Positions 1 to 10,409 of a stretch of DNA of 64,000 nt are shown here, one piece after another. Below the pieces are notes generated by a model. It was given only the letters and a program-made list of their open reading frames with translations, was not told the origin of the DNA and made no database searches. How positions within the stretch are numbered: position 1 is the first letter of the stretch; every line of letters starts with the position of its first letter. The position numbers and the translations under genes were made by a program. The DNA lies in the NCBI GenBank assembly GCA_034231615.1, contig CM067306.1:64383790-64447789 (forward strand), in the 5' to 3' direction. Origin of the DNA: Meghimatium bilineatum. Taxonomy: Eukaryota; Mollusca; Gastropoda; Stylommatophora; Philomycidae.

Positions 1-712
1 AACTGTACCCTGAAATATTGTTTTTGACAAGGAATCATGTCTGCAAACATGTCTAAACAATATAATTTTAGCTTGACTTGATTTTGGTTTTACATATGCG
101 TTGACTATTCTTTGTAAGTGTTTGTGTGGGATTAAGGTATAAAGAGGTGGCGCCCAACTCCTCTCCAACCCTGTTGATGTCTCTATATGCTGTATAATAT
201 AATATAATAGTGTTTATTATGCAGAAATAACAGTAAGATAATATATCCATGATGGGCAAGGTACTAGGCTCAAACCTGGTTCAACTGTGTATTAGGGCCA
301 TTCAGAAAGGTATGGCAACCAAATGAATGTATTTATATTGCCTATAGAATCACTTTAAATATATAGTACTCACGTGAGAAACAGGTAATGAAGTTCTACT
401 GAATGACGATTAACACTTTATCACTGTTGGATGTTTACGTGAAATAATATACACAACAAAACACAGGATATAAATATAAATATATATTAGATTACATATT
501 TTTTTCCAGAACGTAGTTGGTCTTTTTTATATATCTTCTGAACTCTTCAAGATTCTGGATGAGTTAATCCGCCGCAGCCAAGGGCATGTTTAAACTTCAG
601 CACTCTGCATTAAAAATGATGATGATGACATGCTAAATTCAGGAAGCCTATACGTTACAGAAAAAAATATAGAGCTACAGATTTCTTCCCTTTTATTTCT
701 TCCCTTTAAGAG

Positions 713-955
713 AAATAAAGATCAGGCAAATAAAATACTTTGGACACATTAAAAGACATGACACCTTATTGAAGACCATACTTGAGGGTAAAGTCAACGG
801 GAAGCGAGCAAGAGGTAGGCAGAGATACAAGTGGGAGAGTAACATTACACGATGGACAGGTTACAGTCTAGCAGAGTGTACCACCAAGACAAGAGACAGG
901 AGATGTTGGAGATACTTTGCAGCCAACCTTTGTTGCGGAGACGGCACTTGATGAT
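713..955 (+). mobile_element. LINE 3' tail, (TGA)n family, copy 1
   Basis: Translation gives the C-terminal tail of a non-LTR reverse-transcriptase protein: IKIRQIKYFGHIKRHD, then GKRARGRQRYKW and CTTKTRDRRCWRY. The G-K-x-x-R-G-R-Q motif is typical of RTE/CR1-like tails. The element ends in TGATGATGATGA. A longer copy of the same family is at 40594-41020 on the minus strand. Confidence 0.8.
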
Positions 956-956
956 G

Positions 957-1076
957 ATGATGATATAGCTACATATTTCTTCCCTTTTATATATATGTAT
1001 ATAGCTACATATTTCTTCCCTTTTATATATATGTATATAGCTACATATTTCTTCCCTTTTATATATATATATATAG
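957..1076. repeat. 36-bp repeat and TA-rich microsatellite
   Basis: Three copies of a unit containing CTACATATTTCTTCCCTTTT followed by TA dinucleotides. In tandem copy 2 this has collapsed to one unit plus a longer (TA)n run at 4195-4232. Confidence 0.85.
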
Positions 1077-1150
1077 TGATCCTACAAATGCATCTAAACA
1101 TACCACAACAATTATATCAAACATATTCAAATATCTGAAGGCATACTTAC

Positions 1151-1350
1151 TGCAGGATCCCTCTCAATGATTGTAACATTTAATGCCTTTTGACTATAAT
1201 TTTTCAGCCAGTAAGCAACCGATGATCCAACAATTCCTCCACCAATGATCAGGAAATCTGTTTCTCTTGGGACCTCAGTTCCTGGTGGCTCCATTGTTTT
1301 AATACCTTTAAACTCTTCTTTTAGAACAATCCATGGAGATCTATATTGAC
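1151..1350 (-). CDS. FOXRED1: FOXRED1 Rossmann exon, copy 1 (partial gene)
   Basis: This 200-bp minus-strand exon starts after TATCACAG and ends before GTAAGT. It encodes about 66 residues including PWIVLKEEF, then FLIIGGGIVGSSVAYWLK and VTIIERDPA. This is the N-terminal FAD-binding Rossmann strand-loop-helix (GxGxxG) of the DAO-like family. The spacing to ERD and the next exon match FOXRED1, a mitochondrial flavoprotein required for complex I assembly. The exon is phase 1 at its start and phase 0 at its end. In transcription order the next exon should lie left of the window. I see no mitochondrial-targeting first exon nearby. Confidence 0.82.
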
Positions 1351-1494
1351 CTGTGATAGATAATAAAACAATCACTGACAACTGTATCACACTCTCAATC
1401 CATCTATCTATTCACTAAACCCAAAGTATATAACTAGTGACCAAAAAAAACATGAATATAATTTTTAAAAATGTAACGAATGAAGTCTAGTTTA

Positions 1495-1625
1495 CGTTCT
1501 GGTGATAGATCTATACTGGAGTCGGCCATGCTTTGATCTATGGGATGGGACAGTCAATTCTACCCTGAATTCTCCTTAATTGTCTTTTACAACATGCATG
1601 TCAGGTCACAGTGTTGCCATTTTCC
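1495..1625 (-). mobile_element. SINE-A fragment (also 4662-4790)
   Basis: A minus-strand fragment of the 5' and middle part of the SINE-A family defined at 13722-14004: GGGATGGGACAGTCAATTC, CTCCTTAATTGTC and CACAGTGTTGCCA. Both tandem copies carry it. Confidence 0.6.
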
Positions 1626-1880
1626 TTTTTAGGTCAAAGTGACAAACAAGCAAAGTTGAAGTTTGTTTTGAATCATAAACAAATTAATCACAAACACAAA
1701 ACATAATCCAAGCCACAATTACTTCTAACTCTTACTTTTGCATATCTACGTTCATCGCTAATTGTTCTGCTTTATTTTTTCCTGGCAAGGATAAGATAAC
1801 CTTGGTGGTTAAATTGTATATCAGGTTGACCTTCATCTGAAAAAATGTGCATACAAAATTTGTATTAAATTAAAATAAAT

Positions 1881-2162
1881 GTGTACAGAGTTTTCAAGCT
1901 CCAGAAGATTGTTCAACTTAATGTTTTTAGAGAATTCAAGTTCCAGAAGATTGTTCGACTCAATGTGTCCAGAGTTTTCAAGTTCCAGAAGGTTCCAGAG
2001 TTTTCAAGTTCCAGAAGATTGTTCGACTTAATGTTTTCAGAGTTTTTAACTTCAAGAATATTGTTCGACTCAATGTTTTCAGAGAATTCAAGTTTCAGAA
2101 GATTGTTTGACTCAATGTGTCCTGAGTTTTCCAGTTATAGAAGATTGTTTGACTCAATGTGA
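1881..2162. repeat. Imperfect repeat, unit about 48 bp (also 5050-5272)
   Basis: Units read TTTTCAAGTTCCAGAAGATT followed by GTTCGACTCAATGTGTCC with many variants. The matching array at 5050-5272 in tandem copy 2 is shorter, so units were gained or lost after the large duplication. Confidence 0.8.
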
Positions 2163-2494
2163 CACTTGGATGCAGTGCCAAATCTTTGTATACTAGCAAC
2201 CTGCAGTAATCTACTCTGAAGGGGACTCGCAGACATAAAAAATAATTAAAAGTAAGTGGTTATAGAAACATAATTAATACTAGCTTACAGGTACAAACAT
2301 CAATAATCTCATGCCATACAACACTGTAGGGGAGGAATGTTAGCAGGATGGCAGTACTAGATTACCACTTTCCACATCTGGAGACAGGAGGATACCACTT
2401 CATACCCATCTAGCAGTTATTTTAGAGTTAACTCAGGAATAGATGAGAAGCAAATATATTTTTAGTTCATAACCGAAGTCACATTAAAACTTAC

Positions 2495-2550
2495 GTTTAA
2501 CACTCAGATGATATTTGATATCACGCATGAACTCAGAGGCACACAGAGAC
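2495..2550 (-). pseudogene. Duplicated 3' end of FOXRED1 second exon with its own donor
   Basis: About 56 bp here repeats the 3' end of the neighbouring exon (the region encoding the last residues, SEFMRDIK) and carries its own donor, GTAAGT at 2489-2494 read on the minus strand. It lies just downstream of the real donor. It has no acceptor of its own, so it is an exon-end/donor duplication rather than a full exon. Confidence 0.75.
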
Positions 2551-2571
2551 TGAAGTCACGGTAAAACTCAC

Positions 2572-2697
2572 GTTTAACAGATGACATTTGATGTCACGCA
2601 TGAACTCAGAGGTACACAGAGATAACTTGACATTTTCTGGGAGAGAGAACTGGTGTCGCACACCTTCCCAAGAAAGTAGACTTGAAGCTCTTGTGTA
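2572..2697 (-). CDS. FOXRED1: FOXRED1 second exon, copy 1
   Basis: This 126-bp minus-strand exon lies between TTTACTTCCAG and GTGAGT and is phase 0 at both ends. It encodes YTRASSLLSW, then GVRHQFSLPENVKLSL and an end at FMRDIKCHLLN. The core H-Q-F-S-L-P-E-N is the conserved stretch that follows the first Rossmann exon in FOXRED1. It joins the 4322-4521 exon in phase (ERDPA then YTRAS), so the in-order splice partner within the window is the Rossmann exon of duplication copy 2. Confidence 0.83.
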
Positions 2698-2830
2698 CTG
2701 GAAGTAAAAAAAAACAGTTTTTTTATAATCAAATTTTCTCACAAAATTGGAAATAATTTTTCCATCAGCACTTCAGCATTTGCTGTTGTGCTTCAATTTT
2801 GATCTGCTGTACCATGTTATATATCCTTCA

Positions 2831-3021
2831 TGCTGTTATTTCAACAGTGCACAAGCATCCATCCATTAATTGAACAGTGCACAAGCATCCATCCATTAAT
2901 TCAATAGTGCACAAGCATCCATCCATTAATTCAACAGTGCACAAGCATCCATCCATTAATTCAACAGTGCACAAGCGTCCATCCATTAATTCAACAGTGC
3001 ACAAGCATCCATCCATCCATA
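2831..3021. repeat. 30-bp minisatellite, about 6 units (also 5950-6103, about 5 units)
   Basis: The unit contains AACAGTGCACAAGCATCCAT and then CCATTAATTC. The long open frames across it on both strands arise only because 30 is a multiple of three. The unit number differs between the tandem copies. Confidence 0.9.
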
Positions 3022-3049
3022 AACTCATAAAGGTCATATGGGTACTACA

Positions 3050-3245
3050 TTCGATGCGTCAACAAAAAGAGTCCTCCTGTGATTTCTATCCTCAGTGATG
3101 TGGATGAGTGTGGAACATTCTTCACCCATCCAGTTTTTAATATTGTCTTCCCATGATTTTCTTTACCACCCTCCCCTCTGCTTTTTTCACCTCCAACTGT
3201 ACCCTGAAATATTGTTTTTGACAAGGAATCATGTCTGCAAACATG
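3050..3245 (-). mobile_element. Degenerate LINE tail (second family)
   Basis: Minus-strand translation shows a run with GEGGKENHGKTILK and similar residues, a decayed version of the Gly/Arg/Lys-rich end of a non-LTR retrotransposon ORF. A second copy is at about 6122-6310, and its 5' part is cut by the window edge at 1-40. Confidence 0.55.
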
Positions 3246-3910
3246 TCTAAACAATATAATTTTAGCTTGACTTGATTTTGGTTTTACATATGCGTTGACT
3301 ATTTTTTGTAAGTGTTTGTATGGGATTAAGGTATAAAGTGGTGGCGCCCAACTCATCTCCAACCCTGTTGATGTCTCTATATGCTGTATAATATAATAAA
3401 TATAATAGTGTTTATTATGCAGAAATAACAGTAAGATAATATATCCATGATGGGCAAGGCACTAGGCTCAAACCTGGTTCAACTGTGTATTAGGGCCATT
3501 CAGAAAGGTATGGCAACCAAATGAATGTATTTATATTGCCTATAGAATCACTTTAAATATATAGTACTCACGTGAGAAACAGGTAATGAAGTTCTACTGA
3601 ATGACGATTAACACTTTATCACTGTTGGATGTTTACGTGAAATAATATACACAACAAAACACAGGATATAAATATAAATATATATTAGATTACATATTTT
3701 TTTCCAGAACGTAGTTGGTCTTTTTTATATATCTTCTGAACTCTTCAAGATTCTGGATGAGTTAATCCGCCGCAGCCAAGGGCATGTTTAAACTTCAGCA
3801 CTCTGCATTAAAAATGATGATGATGACATGCTAAATTCAGGAAGCCTATACGTTACAGAAAAAAATATAGAGCTACAGATTTCTTCCCTTTTATTTCTTC
3901 CCTTTAAGAG

Positions 3911-4163
3911 AAATAAAGATCAGGCAAATAAAATACTTTGGACACATTAAAAGACATGACACCTTATTGAAGACCTTACTTGAGGGTAAAGTCAAAGGGA
4001 AGCGAGCAAGAGGTAGGCAGAGATACAAGTGGGAGAGTAACATTACACGATGGACAGGTTACAGTCTAGCAGAGTGTACCACCAAGACAAGAGACAGGAG
4101 ATGTTGGAGATACGTTGCAGCCAACCTTCGTTGTCGGAGACGGCACTTGATGATGATGATGAT
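3911..4163 (+). mobile_element. LINE 3' tail, (TGA)n family, copy 2
   Basis: This is the same LINE fragment carried in the second tandem copy. The coding sequence is intact across the tail motif and is followed by (TGA)n and then a long TA microsatellite (4195-4232). Confidence 0.8.
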
Positions 4164-4190
4164 ATAGCTACAGATTTCTTCCCTTTTATA

Positions 4191-4235
<45 letters not shown>

Positions 4236-4321
4236 ACAAATATATATTGATCCTACAAATGCATCTTAACATACCACAACAATTATATCAAACATATTCA
4301 AATATCTGAAGGCATACTTAC

Positions 4322-4521
4322 TGCAGGATCCCTCTCAATTATTGTAACATTTAATGCCTTTTGACTATAATTTTTCAGCCAGTAAGCAACCGATGATCCA
4401 ACAATTCCTCCACCAATGATCAGGAAATCTGTTTCTCTTGGGATCTCAGTTCCTGGTGGCTCCATTGTTTTAATACCTTCAAACTCTTCTTTTAGAACAA
4501 TCCATGGAGATCTATATTGAC
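4322..4521 (-). CDS. FOXRED1: FOXRED1 Rossmann exon, copy 2
   Basis: This is the second copy of the 200-bp exon, with the same acceptor and donor. It differs from the first by three substitutions that keep the frame: one silent, one Val to Ile (TEVP to TEIP) and one Lys to Glu (EFKG to EFEG). Because the gene runs right to left, this copy precedes the 2572-2697 exon and is the only Rossmann exon in the window with a correctly ordered partner. Confidence 0.82.
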
Positions 4522-5607
4522 CTGTGATAGGTAATAAAACAATCACTGACAACTGTATCACACTCTCAATCCATCTATCTATTCACTAAACCCAAAGTAT
4601 ATAACTAGTGACCAACAAAAAACATGAAAATAATTAAAAAAAATGTAACGAATGAAGTCCAGTTTACGTTCTGGTGATAGATCTATACTGGAGTCGGCCA
4701 TGCTTTGACCTATGGGATGGGACAGTCAATTCTACCCTGAATTCTCCTTAATTGTCTTTTACAACATGCATGTCAGGTCACAGTGTTGCATTTTCCTTTT
4801 TAGGTCAAAGTGACAAACAAGCAAAGTTGAAGTTTGTTTTGAATCATAAACAAATTAATCACAAACACAAAACATAATCCAAGCCACAATTACTTCTAAC
4901 TCTTACTTTTGCATATCTACGTTCACCGCTAATTGTTCTGCTTTATTTTTTCCTGGCAAGGATAAGATAACCTTGGTGGTTAAATTGTATATCAGGTTGA
5001 CCTTCATCTGAAAAAATGTGCATACAAAAGTTGTATTAAATTAAAATAAATGTGTACAGAGTTTTCAAGTTATAGAAGATTGTTTGACTCAATGTGTTTA
5101 AAGAATTCAAGTTCCAGAAGATTGTTCGACTCAATATGTCCAGAGTTTTCAAGTTCCAGAAGGTTCCAGAGTTTTCAAGTTCCAGAGAGTTCCAGAGTTT
5201 TCAAGTTCCAGCAGATTGTTCGACTCAATGTGTCCTGAGTTTTCCAGTTATAGAAGATTGTTTGACTCAATGTGACACTTGGATGCAGTGCCAAATCTTT
5301 GTATACTAGCAACCTGCAGTATTCTACTCTGAAGGGGACTCGCAGACATAAAAAATAATTAGAATTAAGTGGTTATAGAAACATAATTAATACTTGCTTA
5401 CAGGTACAAACATCAATAATCTCATGCCATACAACACTGTAGGGGAGGAATGTTAGCAGGAAGGCAGTATTAGATTACCACTTTCCACATCTGGAGACAG
5501 GAGGACACCAGTTCATACCCATCTAGCAGTTATTTTAGAGTTAACTCAGGAATAGATGAGAAGCAAATATATTTTTAGTTCATAACCGAAGTCACATTAA
5601 AACTCAC

Positions 5608-5664
5608 GTTTAACACTCAGATGATATTTGATGTCACGCATGAACTCAGAGGCACACAGAGACT
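5608..5664 (-). pseudogene. Duplicated FOXRED1 exon end, second copy
   Basis: This is the counterpart of the 2495-2550 fragment in tandem copy 2, so the small exon-end duplication predates the 3.2-kb duplication. The donor here reads GTGAGT. Confidence 0.73.
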
Positions 5665-5684
5665 GAAGTCACTGTAAAACTCAC

Positions 5685-5810
5685 GTTTAACAGATGATAT
5701 TTGATGTCACGCATGAACTCAGAGGCACACAGAGATAACTTGACATTTTCTGGGAGAGAGAACTGGTGTCGCACACCTTCCCAAGAAAGTAGACTTGAAG
5801 CTCTTGTGTA
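5685..5810 (-). CDS. FOXRED1: FOXRED1 second exon, copy 2
   Basis: This is a near-identical copy of the 126-bp exon with intact splice sites and reading frame. In transcription order it lies upstream of both Rossmann exons. If the locus were transcribed as drawn, this exon would have no Rossmann exon before it, because copy 3 is truncated before that exon. It is therefore probably orphaned by the duplication, or out of place through misassembly. Confidence 0.8.
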
Positions 5811-6121
5811 CTGGAAGTAAAAAATAACAGTTTTTTTATAATCAAATTTTCTGACAAAATTGGAAATAATTTTTCCATCGGCACTTCAGCATTTGCTGTT
5901 GTGCTTCAATTTTGATCTACTGTACCATGTTACATATCGTTCATGCTGTTATTTCAACAGTGCACAAGCATCCATCCATTAATTCAATAGTGCACAAGCA
6001 TCCATCCATTAATTCAACAGTGCACAAGCATCCATCCATTAATTCAATAATGCACAAGCATCCATCCATTAATTCAACAGTGCACAAGCATTCATCCATA
6101 CATAAACTCATAAGGGTCATA

Positions 6122-6310
6122 TGGGTACTACATTCGATGCGTCAACAAAAAGAGTCCTCCTGTGATTTCTATCCTCAGTGATGTGGATGAGTGTGGAACA
6201 TTCTTCACCCATCCAGTTTTTAATATTGTCTTCCCATGATTTTCTTTCACCCCTCCCCTCTGCTTCTTTCACCTCCAACTGTACCCTGAAATATTGTTTT
6301 TGACAATAAT
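6122..6310 (-). mobile_element. Degenerate LINE tail (second family), copy 2
   Basis: Duplicate of the 3050-3245 element carried by tandem copy 2, with a small frameshift relative to it. Confidence 0.55.
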
Positions 6311-6956
6311 CATGTCTGCAAACATGTCTAAACAATATAATTTTAGCTTGACTTGATTTTGGTTTTACATATGCGTTGACTATTCTTTGTAAGTGTTTGT
6401 ATGGGATTAAGGTATAAAGTGGTGGCGCCCAACTCCTCTCCAACCCTGTTGATGTCTCTATATGCTGTATAATATAATATAATAGTGTTTATTATGCAGA
6501 AATAACAGTAAGATAATATATCCATGATGGGCAAGGCACTAGGCTCAAACCTGGTTCAACTGTGTATTAGGGCCATTCAGAAAGGTATGGCAACCAAATG
6601 AATGTATTTATATTGCCTATAGAATCATTTTAAATATATAGTACTCAGGTGAGAAACAGGTAATGAAGTTCTACTGAATGACGATTAACACTTTATCACT
6701 GTTGGATGTTTACGTGAAATAATATACACAACAAAACAAAGGATATAAATATAAATATATATTAGATTACATATTTTTTCCAGAACGTAGTTGGTCTTTT
6801 TTATATATCTTCTGAACTCTTCAAGATTCTGGATGAGTTAATCCGCCGCAGCCAAGGGCATGTTTAAACTTCAGCACTCTGCATTAAAAATGATGATGAT
6901 GACATGCTAAATTCAGGAAGCCTATACGTTACAGAAAAAAATATAGAGCTACAGAT

Positions 6957-7198
6957 TTGTTCTCTTTAAGAGAAATAAAGATCAGGCAAATAAAATACTT
7001 TGGACACATTAAAAGACATGACACCTTATTGAAGACCTTACTTGAGGGTAAAGTCAAAGGGAAGCGAGCAAGAGGTAGGCAGAGATACAAGTGGGAGAGT
7101 AATATTACACGATGGACAGGTTACAGTCTAGCAGAGTGTACCACCAAGACAAGAGACAGGAGATGTTGGAGATACGTTGCAGCCAACCTTCGTTGCGG
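6957..7198 (+). mobile_element. LINE 3' tail, (TGA)n family, copy 3, truncated
   Basis: This is the third copy of the fragment. It loses homology at 7198, a few bases before the (TGA)n tail. That point is the right-hand breakpoint of the tandem duplication. Confidence 0.78.
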
Positions 7199-7435
7199 CC
7201 AACCTTCTCTACAAATGCTGGACATTGTCTCTACAAGTATGAACTACAAAAGACAGTGAGTTTTATTAAGGAGACAGAATTACAGATATAGACATGTTTC
7301 AAGTAAACGAAAGAAGAAGAAGTTTCTACAAGTGCTGGACATTGGTCTCTACAAGTGCTGGACATTGGTCTCTACAAATGCTGGCCATTGGGCTCTGCAA
7401 GTGCTGGACATTGGTTTCTGCAAGTGTGATTGATG
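7199..7435. repeat. Minisatellite, unit about 22 bp
   Basis: About six units of the type CTACAAGTGCTGGACATTGG. A short LINE end is inserted between units at 7239-7324. Confidence 0.8.
7239..7324 (+). mobile_element. 86-bp 5'-truncated I-type LINE insertion
   Basis: This stretch equals the last few dozen bases of the I-type LINE ORF and its tail: TTATTAAGGAGACAGAATTA, then GAACGAAAGAAGAAGAAG. It is flanked by the direct repeat TCTACAAGT at 7230-7238 and 7325-7333. This is an extreme 5' truncation typical of target-primed reverse transcription. Confidence 0.78.
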
Positions 7436-7802
7436 TTTCTACTGCTTTCAAGTGTCCAGTAACTAACATGGCGATTCAGGGACACAATAACAATAGGAAA
7501 CTTGATACATCTATGTATAAATACTATCTTAGCTTCCATTGACATCAAAGCCATTCCGTCAACTACTTAATGATGGCATCATTGACCAACATCTGTACAT
7601 CATAAAGAACCGTGTGTAACATGGGAGACAACTCCCACCCCTGTGACACACCTTCCCACCCTCCTCCCGAGTGTGACCATGCATATTCATTTAGTAATGT
7701 AGTGACTAACGTTTGTCGTCCGCTCTGACACAGACTTTCCATCTTAAACTAAATCTGTACCTCGTTCGTAGTATAATGATGTAGCAATTTGGTATTACTA
7801 TT

Positions 7803-7962
7803 CGCCGAAGACGGATGTGCTTGACCATTACCTCAAATGACGGCACATTGCGTTTCCTTTCTCTGGACTACACCCTGCTGGAAATCTTGTATAACCATTG
7901 TCCTGCTACAAGAGAGTTCCATCGGAAGTTTAAGAATGAACACAGAAGAAGAAGAAGAAGAA
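7803..7962 (+). mobile_element. SINE-B copy
   Basis: Matches the family defined at 33962-34114: CGCCGAAGACGGATGTG head, TCTCTGGACTACACCCTGCT core, and an AGAAGAAGAAGAAGAAG tail. It is full length or nearly so. The region between 7440 and 7800 holds no recognisable gene. Confidence 0.8.
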
Positions 7963-8122
7963 AGATAATTAGAAAATATCAATACACTAGATCTATGTTA
8001 GTTATTTGTGTGTTTTGTTTGTGTTATTACAATCTCCATTGTTGGAATCTGTTGTGTTATCTCTAACATTCTGGTGATATGATCTCTCCATTAGATGGAA
8101 CATGATGATTGTGTGTGACAAT

Positions 8123-8124
8123 AA

Positions 8125-8156
<32 letters not shown>

Positions 8157-8410
8157 TGGAAAAAATCAAAAGACGGAGTTTGACATACAAATATAGGGAG
8201 AAAGTCAGAGATAGAAAGAGAGAGACGAAGTAGTAAGAGAGAAAGTGGGAGAAACAAAAGAAAAATGACACACAAAGAAAAAACAGAGAAAGAGACAGAG
8301 AAGTTATATATATATATATAGGGAGAAAGAGAGAGAGAGAAAAAATTACATACACACGAGAATAGAGAGAGAAAAAGAAACAAAGAGAAAGATTTGGAAA
8401 GTGAGAGACT
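8123..8410. repeat. GA-rich microsatellite
   Basis: A purine-rich stretch of GAGAGA and AAAGAGA runs with a short TA insert. The Ser/Leu-rich frames on the minus strand are antisense reads of this tract, not genes. Confidence 0.9.
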
Positions 8411-8525
8411 CATTAATAAGTAAGAAATGTACACAGACAGATGGAGATACTCTATACAGAAGAATATATTTTCAGCCTAACAAACTTTGACTTATAGTCA
8501 AGCAAAATGAATTAAAAAGGTTACT

Positions 8526-10291
8526 TCTTCTTCTTCTTCTTTCGTTCGCTAATAATGTCTATATCTGCAGTGTTGTTTCTTGTATAAATTGGACAGTGTT
8601 TTCCATTTCTTGTTTTGTACCATAAAGTTTAACATTCATTGGTGTATCAGAAGGCCAGTATGTGCATCTTAATGTGTCATAGTTTGCACATTCTTGAAGG
8701 ATATGTTCTGAAGTCTGGTTGACTTGTCCACAATTACACTTTGCTGTTGTGCCAATTTTAAATTTTGTATACATATGGCTGTTTAGTCTATTGTGTCCAG
8801 TTCTCAGTCGAAATATGATGACCTGTTCTTGTCTGTTAAGTAGGTGGTAGTCATCCCGTGGCGGGTTCACTGACCGTGTCAAAATGGTCTGCCCTATTTT
8901 TACACGGTGTCAGCCTGTTACAATTATTTATTGTTATTATTATTATGGTTGAGTTTTTGGTCATCGTCGATCACGACGGACGAACATCATCAGTCATCCC
9001 GTGGAGGTAAGTTAGGCTTTCGTTGTGCCTTTATCATGGATTTCTTTTGGTGATAGCTGATTGGTACATCCGGTTGCTGCATGTTAGCACCTTCCTTGGC
9101 GAGTTGATCAGCTCTCTCATTTCCTGCTATTCCACAGTGTGATGGAATCCATTGCAGTATAACTCTACACCTATTTTGTACTATGGACAATACCTCTTTT
9201 AACTTTGGAAGTTTATTGGATTGTAATGCCTCTAGTACTGACCTTGCATCTGTAAGTATTACAATAGGGTGTGAGGTCCTGTCCAATGTTAACAGTTTCT
9301 CTGCAGCTGTATAAATAGCTTTGACTTCAGAGTCATAGTTGTTGCAGTAATTCCCTGTTGGTATACAAGTGGTATCAGTGGCGCCATCTGGGTATTCTAC
9401 ATATACACCACTTCCTCCATTTTTTACTGCATTCTGTGCTGATCCATCTGTATATACTCTGGTCCATAGATCACTTGGGTAAACATCATCAAGGAAACTG
9501 AGAGCTGCTACTCTTTTCTGCAGATTATTCTGATGTTCATCCCCATTCACACCTGCTACTGTTGTTTGGATGGTCACTGGTAGGCATGTCCGTTTTTCCC
9601 ATGGGGTGTGTTCTGTTTGAGATGTCAGTGGTATTGTTACCTCTGATAGATCTGATACCTGTCTACATAGACGCTTGGCCTGGTGTATGAAGCTGCTTCT
9701 TTTAAGCCGTCCTTGTGATAGATTCTGGAATCTTTCCTTCATTGGGTGACTATGGTGGGAAAGAAACTTTTCTCCATGAATTATAATTTTAGTATCTCTA
9801 CGCTCTTTCAATGACTGCATCCCTTCGATATTCTGCATTTCTATGATTGGTGTGGATCTCATTGCACCCGTAATGATTCTAAGTGCTTGGTTCTGTACTC
9901 TATCTAGGTTTTGTAGTGTAGTGTTTGATGATGAACTCCATGCTGTAGAACCATATTCCAAGTGTGGTCGAATGGCTTGTTGGTATACATTTTTTAGAAT
10001 TCTTTCATTAGCTCCCCAAGTTGTCCCACTCAGTTTTCTTAGTATAGCTATCTTCCTTCTAGCCTTTGTTTCTGCTTTGCTGATATGATGTTTCCATGTC
10101 ATTTTGGCATCCAATGTTACACCAAGATATGTGGGTTGGTCATCTACCTTTAAGATAGTTTTATTTACATAGATGTTTCCTGCTCTTTGTTTTGGTGAAA
10201 GTGTAAAAAGGGCTGTTGCTGACTTCTCTATATTGATACTTACACACCATTTGTTAGCCCAATTAGTCAAAATGTCCATGGAAAAGAAAAA
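8526..10291 (-). mobile_element. I-type LINE, 5'-truncated, RT end plus RNase H
   Basis: The minus strand encodes the end of a reverse transcriptase (PTYLGVTLDAKMTW, RPHLEYGSTAW) and then a full RNase H domain. Its acidic motifs are VYTDGSA, SEVKAIYTAAE, LTDARSVLEAL and HCGIAGNERADQLAKEGA. It ends in a Cys-rich tail (CNCGQ, then HILQEC) and a (GAA)n 3' tail. RNase H after RT indicates the I superclade. The target-site duplication AAAAAGGTTACT is at 8514-8525 and 10292-10303. The ORF is intact apart from a short insertion at 8862-8991. Confidence 0.9.
8862..8991. mobile_element. 130-bp insertion inside the I-type LINE
   Basis: Bounded by the 13-bp direct repeat AGTCATCCCGTGG at 8849-8861 and 8992-9004. 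Its right half carries GGTTGAGTTTTTGGTCAT, also found at 39069-39087 after the zinc-finger-tailed LINE. It is therefore a very short LINE 3' end or a SINE using that LINE's tail. Removing it restores the LINE reading frame (PPRDD then YHLLNRQ). Confidence 0.85.
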
Positions 10292-10409
10292 AAAAAGGTT
10301 ACTAAAACAATTAAGAACTTGAAGTGTTTTAGTAACCTTTTTAATTCAATTAATTCAAGTGTTTTAGTAACCTTTTTAATTCATTTTGCTTGACTATTTG
10401 TTCATTAGG

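Larger units (their letters stand above)
1..7198. repeat. Tandem segmental duplication, period about 3.1-3.2 kb
   Basis: Copy 1 is 1-3194 (its start may lie outside the window), copy 2 is 3195-6276 and copy 3 is 6277-7198. The copies align almost base for base, with a few per cent substitutions plus small indels and changes in minisatellite copy number. Each full copy holds two FOXRED1 exons on the minus strand, a (TGA)n-tailed LINE fragment, a second LINE tail, a SINE-A fragment and two minisatellites. Copy 3 breaks off at 7198 inside the LINE fragment and continues into unrelated repeats, so its first FOXRED1 exon is missing. High identity implies a recent event; a false duplication in the assembly is the main alternative. 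Confidence 0.93.
8494..10402. repeat. Inverted repeat split by the LINE insertion
   Basis: With the LINE and one target duplication removed, ATAGTCAAGCAAAATGAATT and the bases through GGTTACTAAAACA form a left arm of about 38 bp. Its exact reverse complement ends at about 10402 (TTCATTTTGCTTGACTAT). The right side also contains a tandem half copy (TGTTTTAGTAACCTTTTTAA at about 10328). It is a small foldback element or hairpin, of unknown class. Confidence 0.8.

Noticed and set aside
8002..8434. Ser/Leu-rich membrane-like proteins on the minus strand
   Set aside because: Antisense of a GA microsatellite.
8990..10279. A host gene with an RNase H domain
   Set aside because: RT motif before it, (GAA)n tail, target duplication and related copies at 12.6 and 26.7 kb show a retrotransposon.
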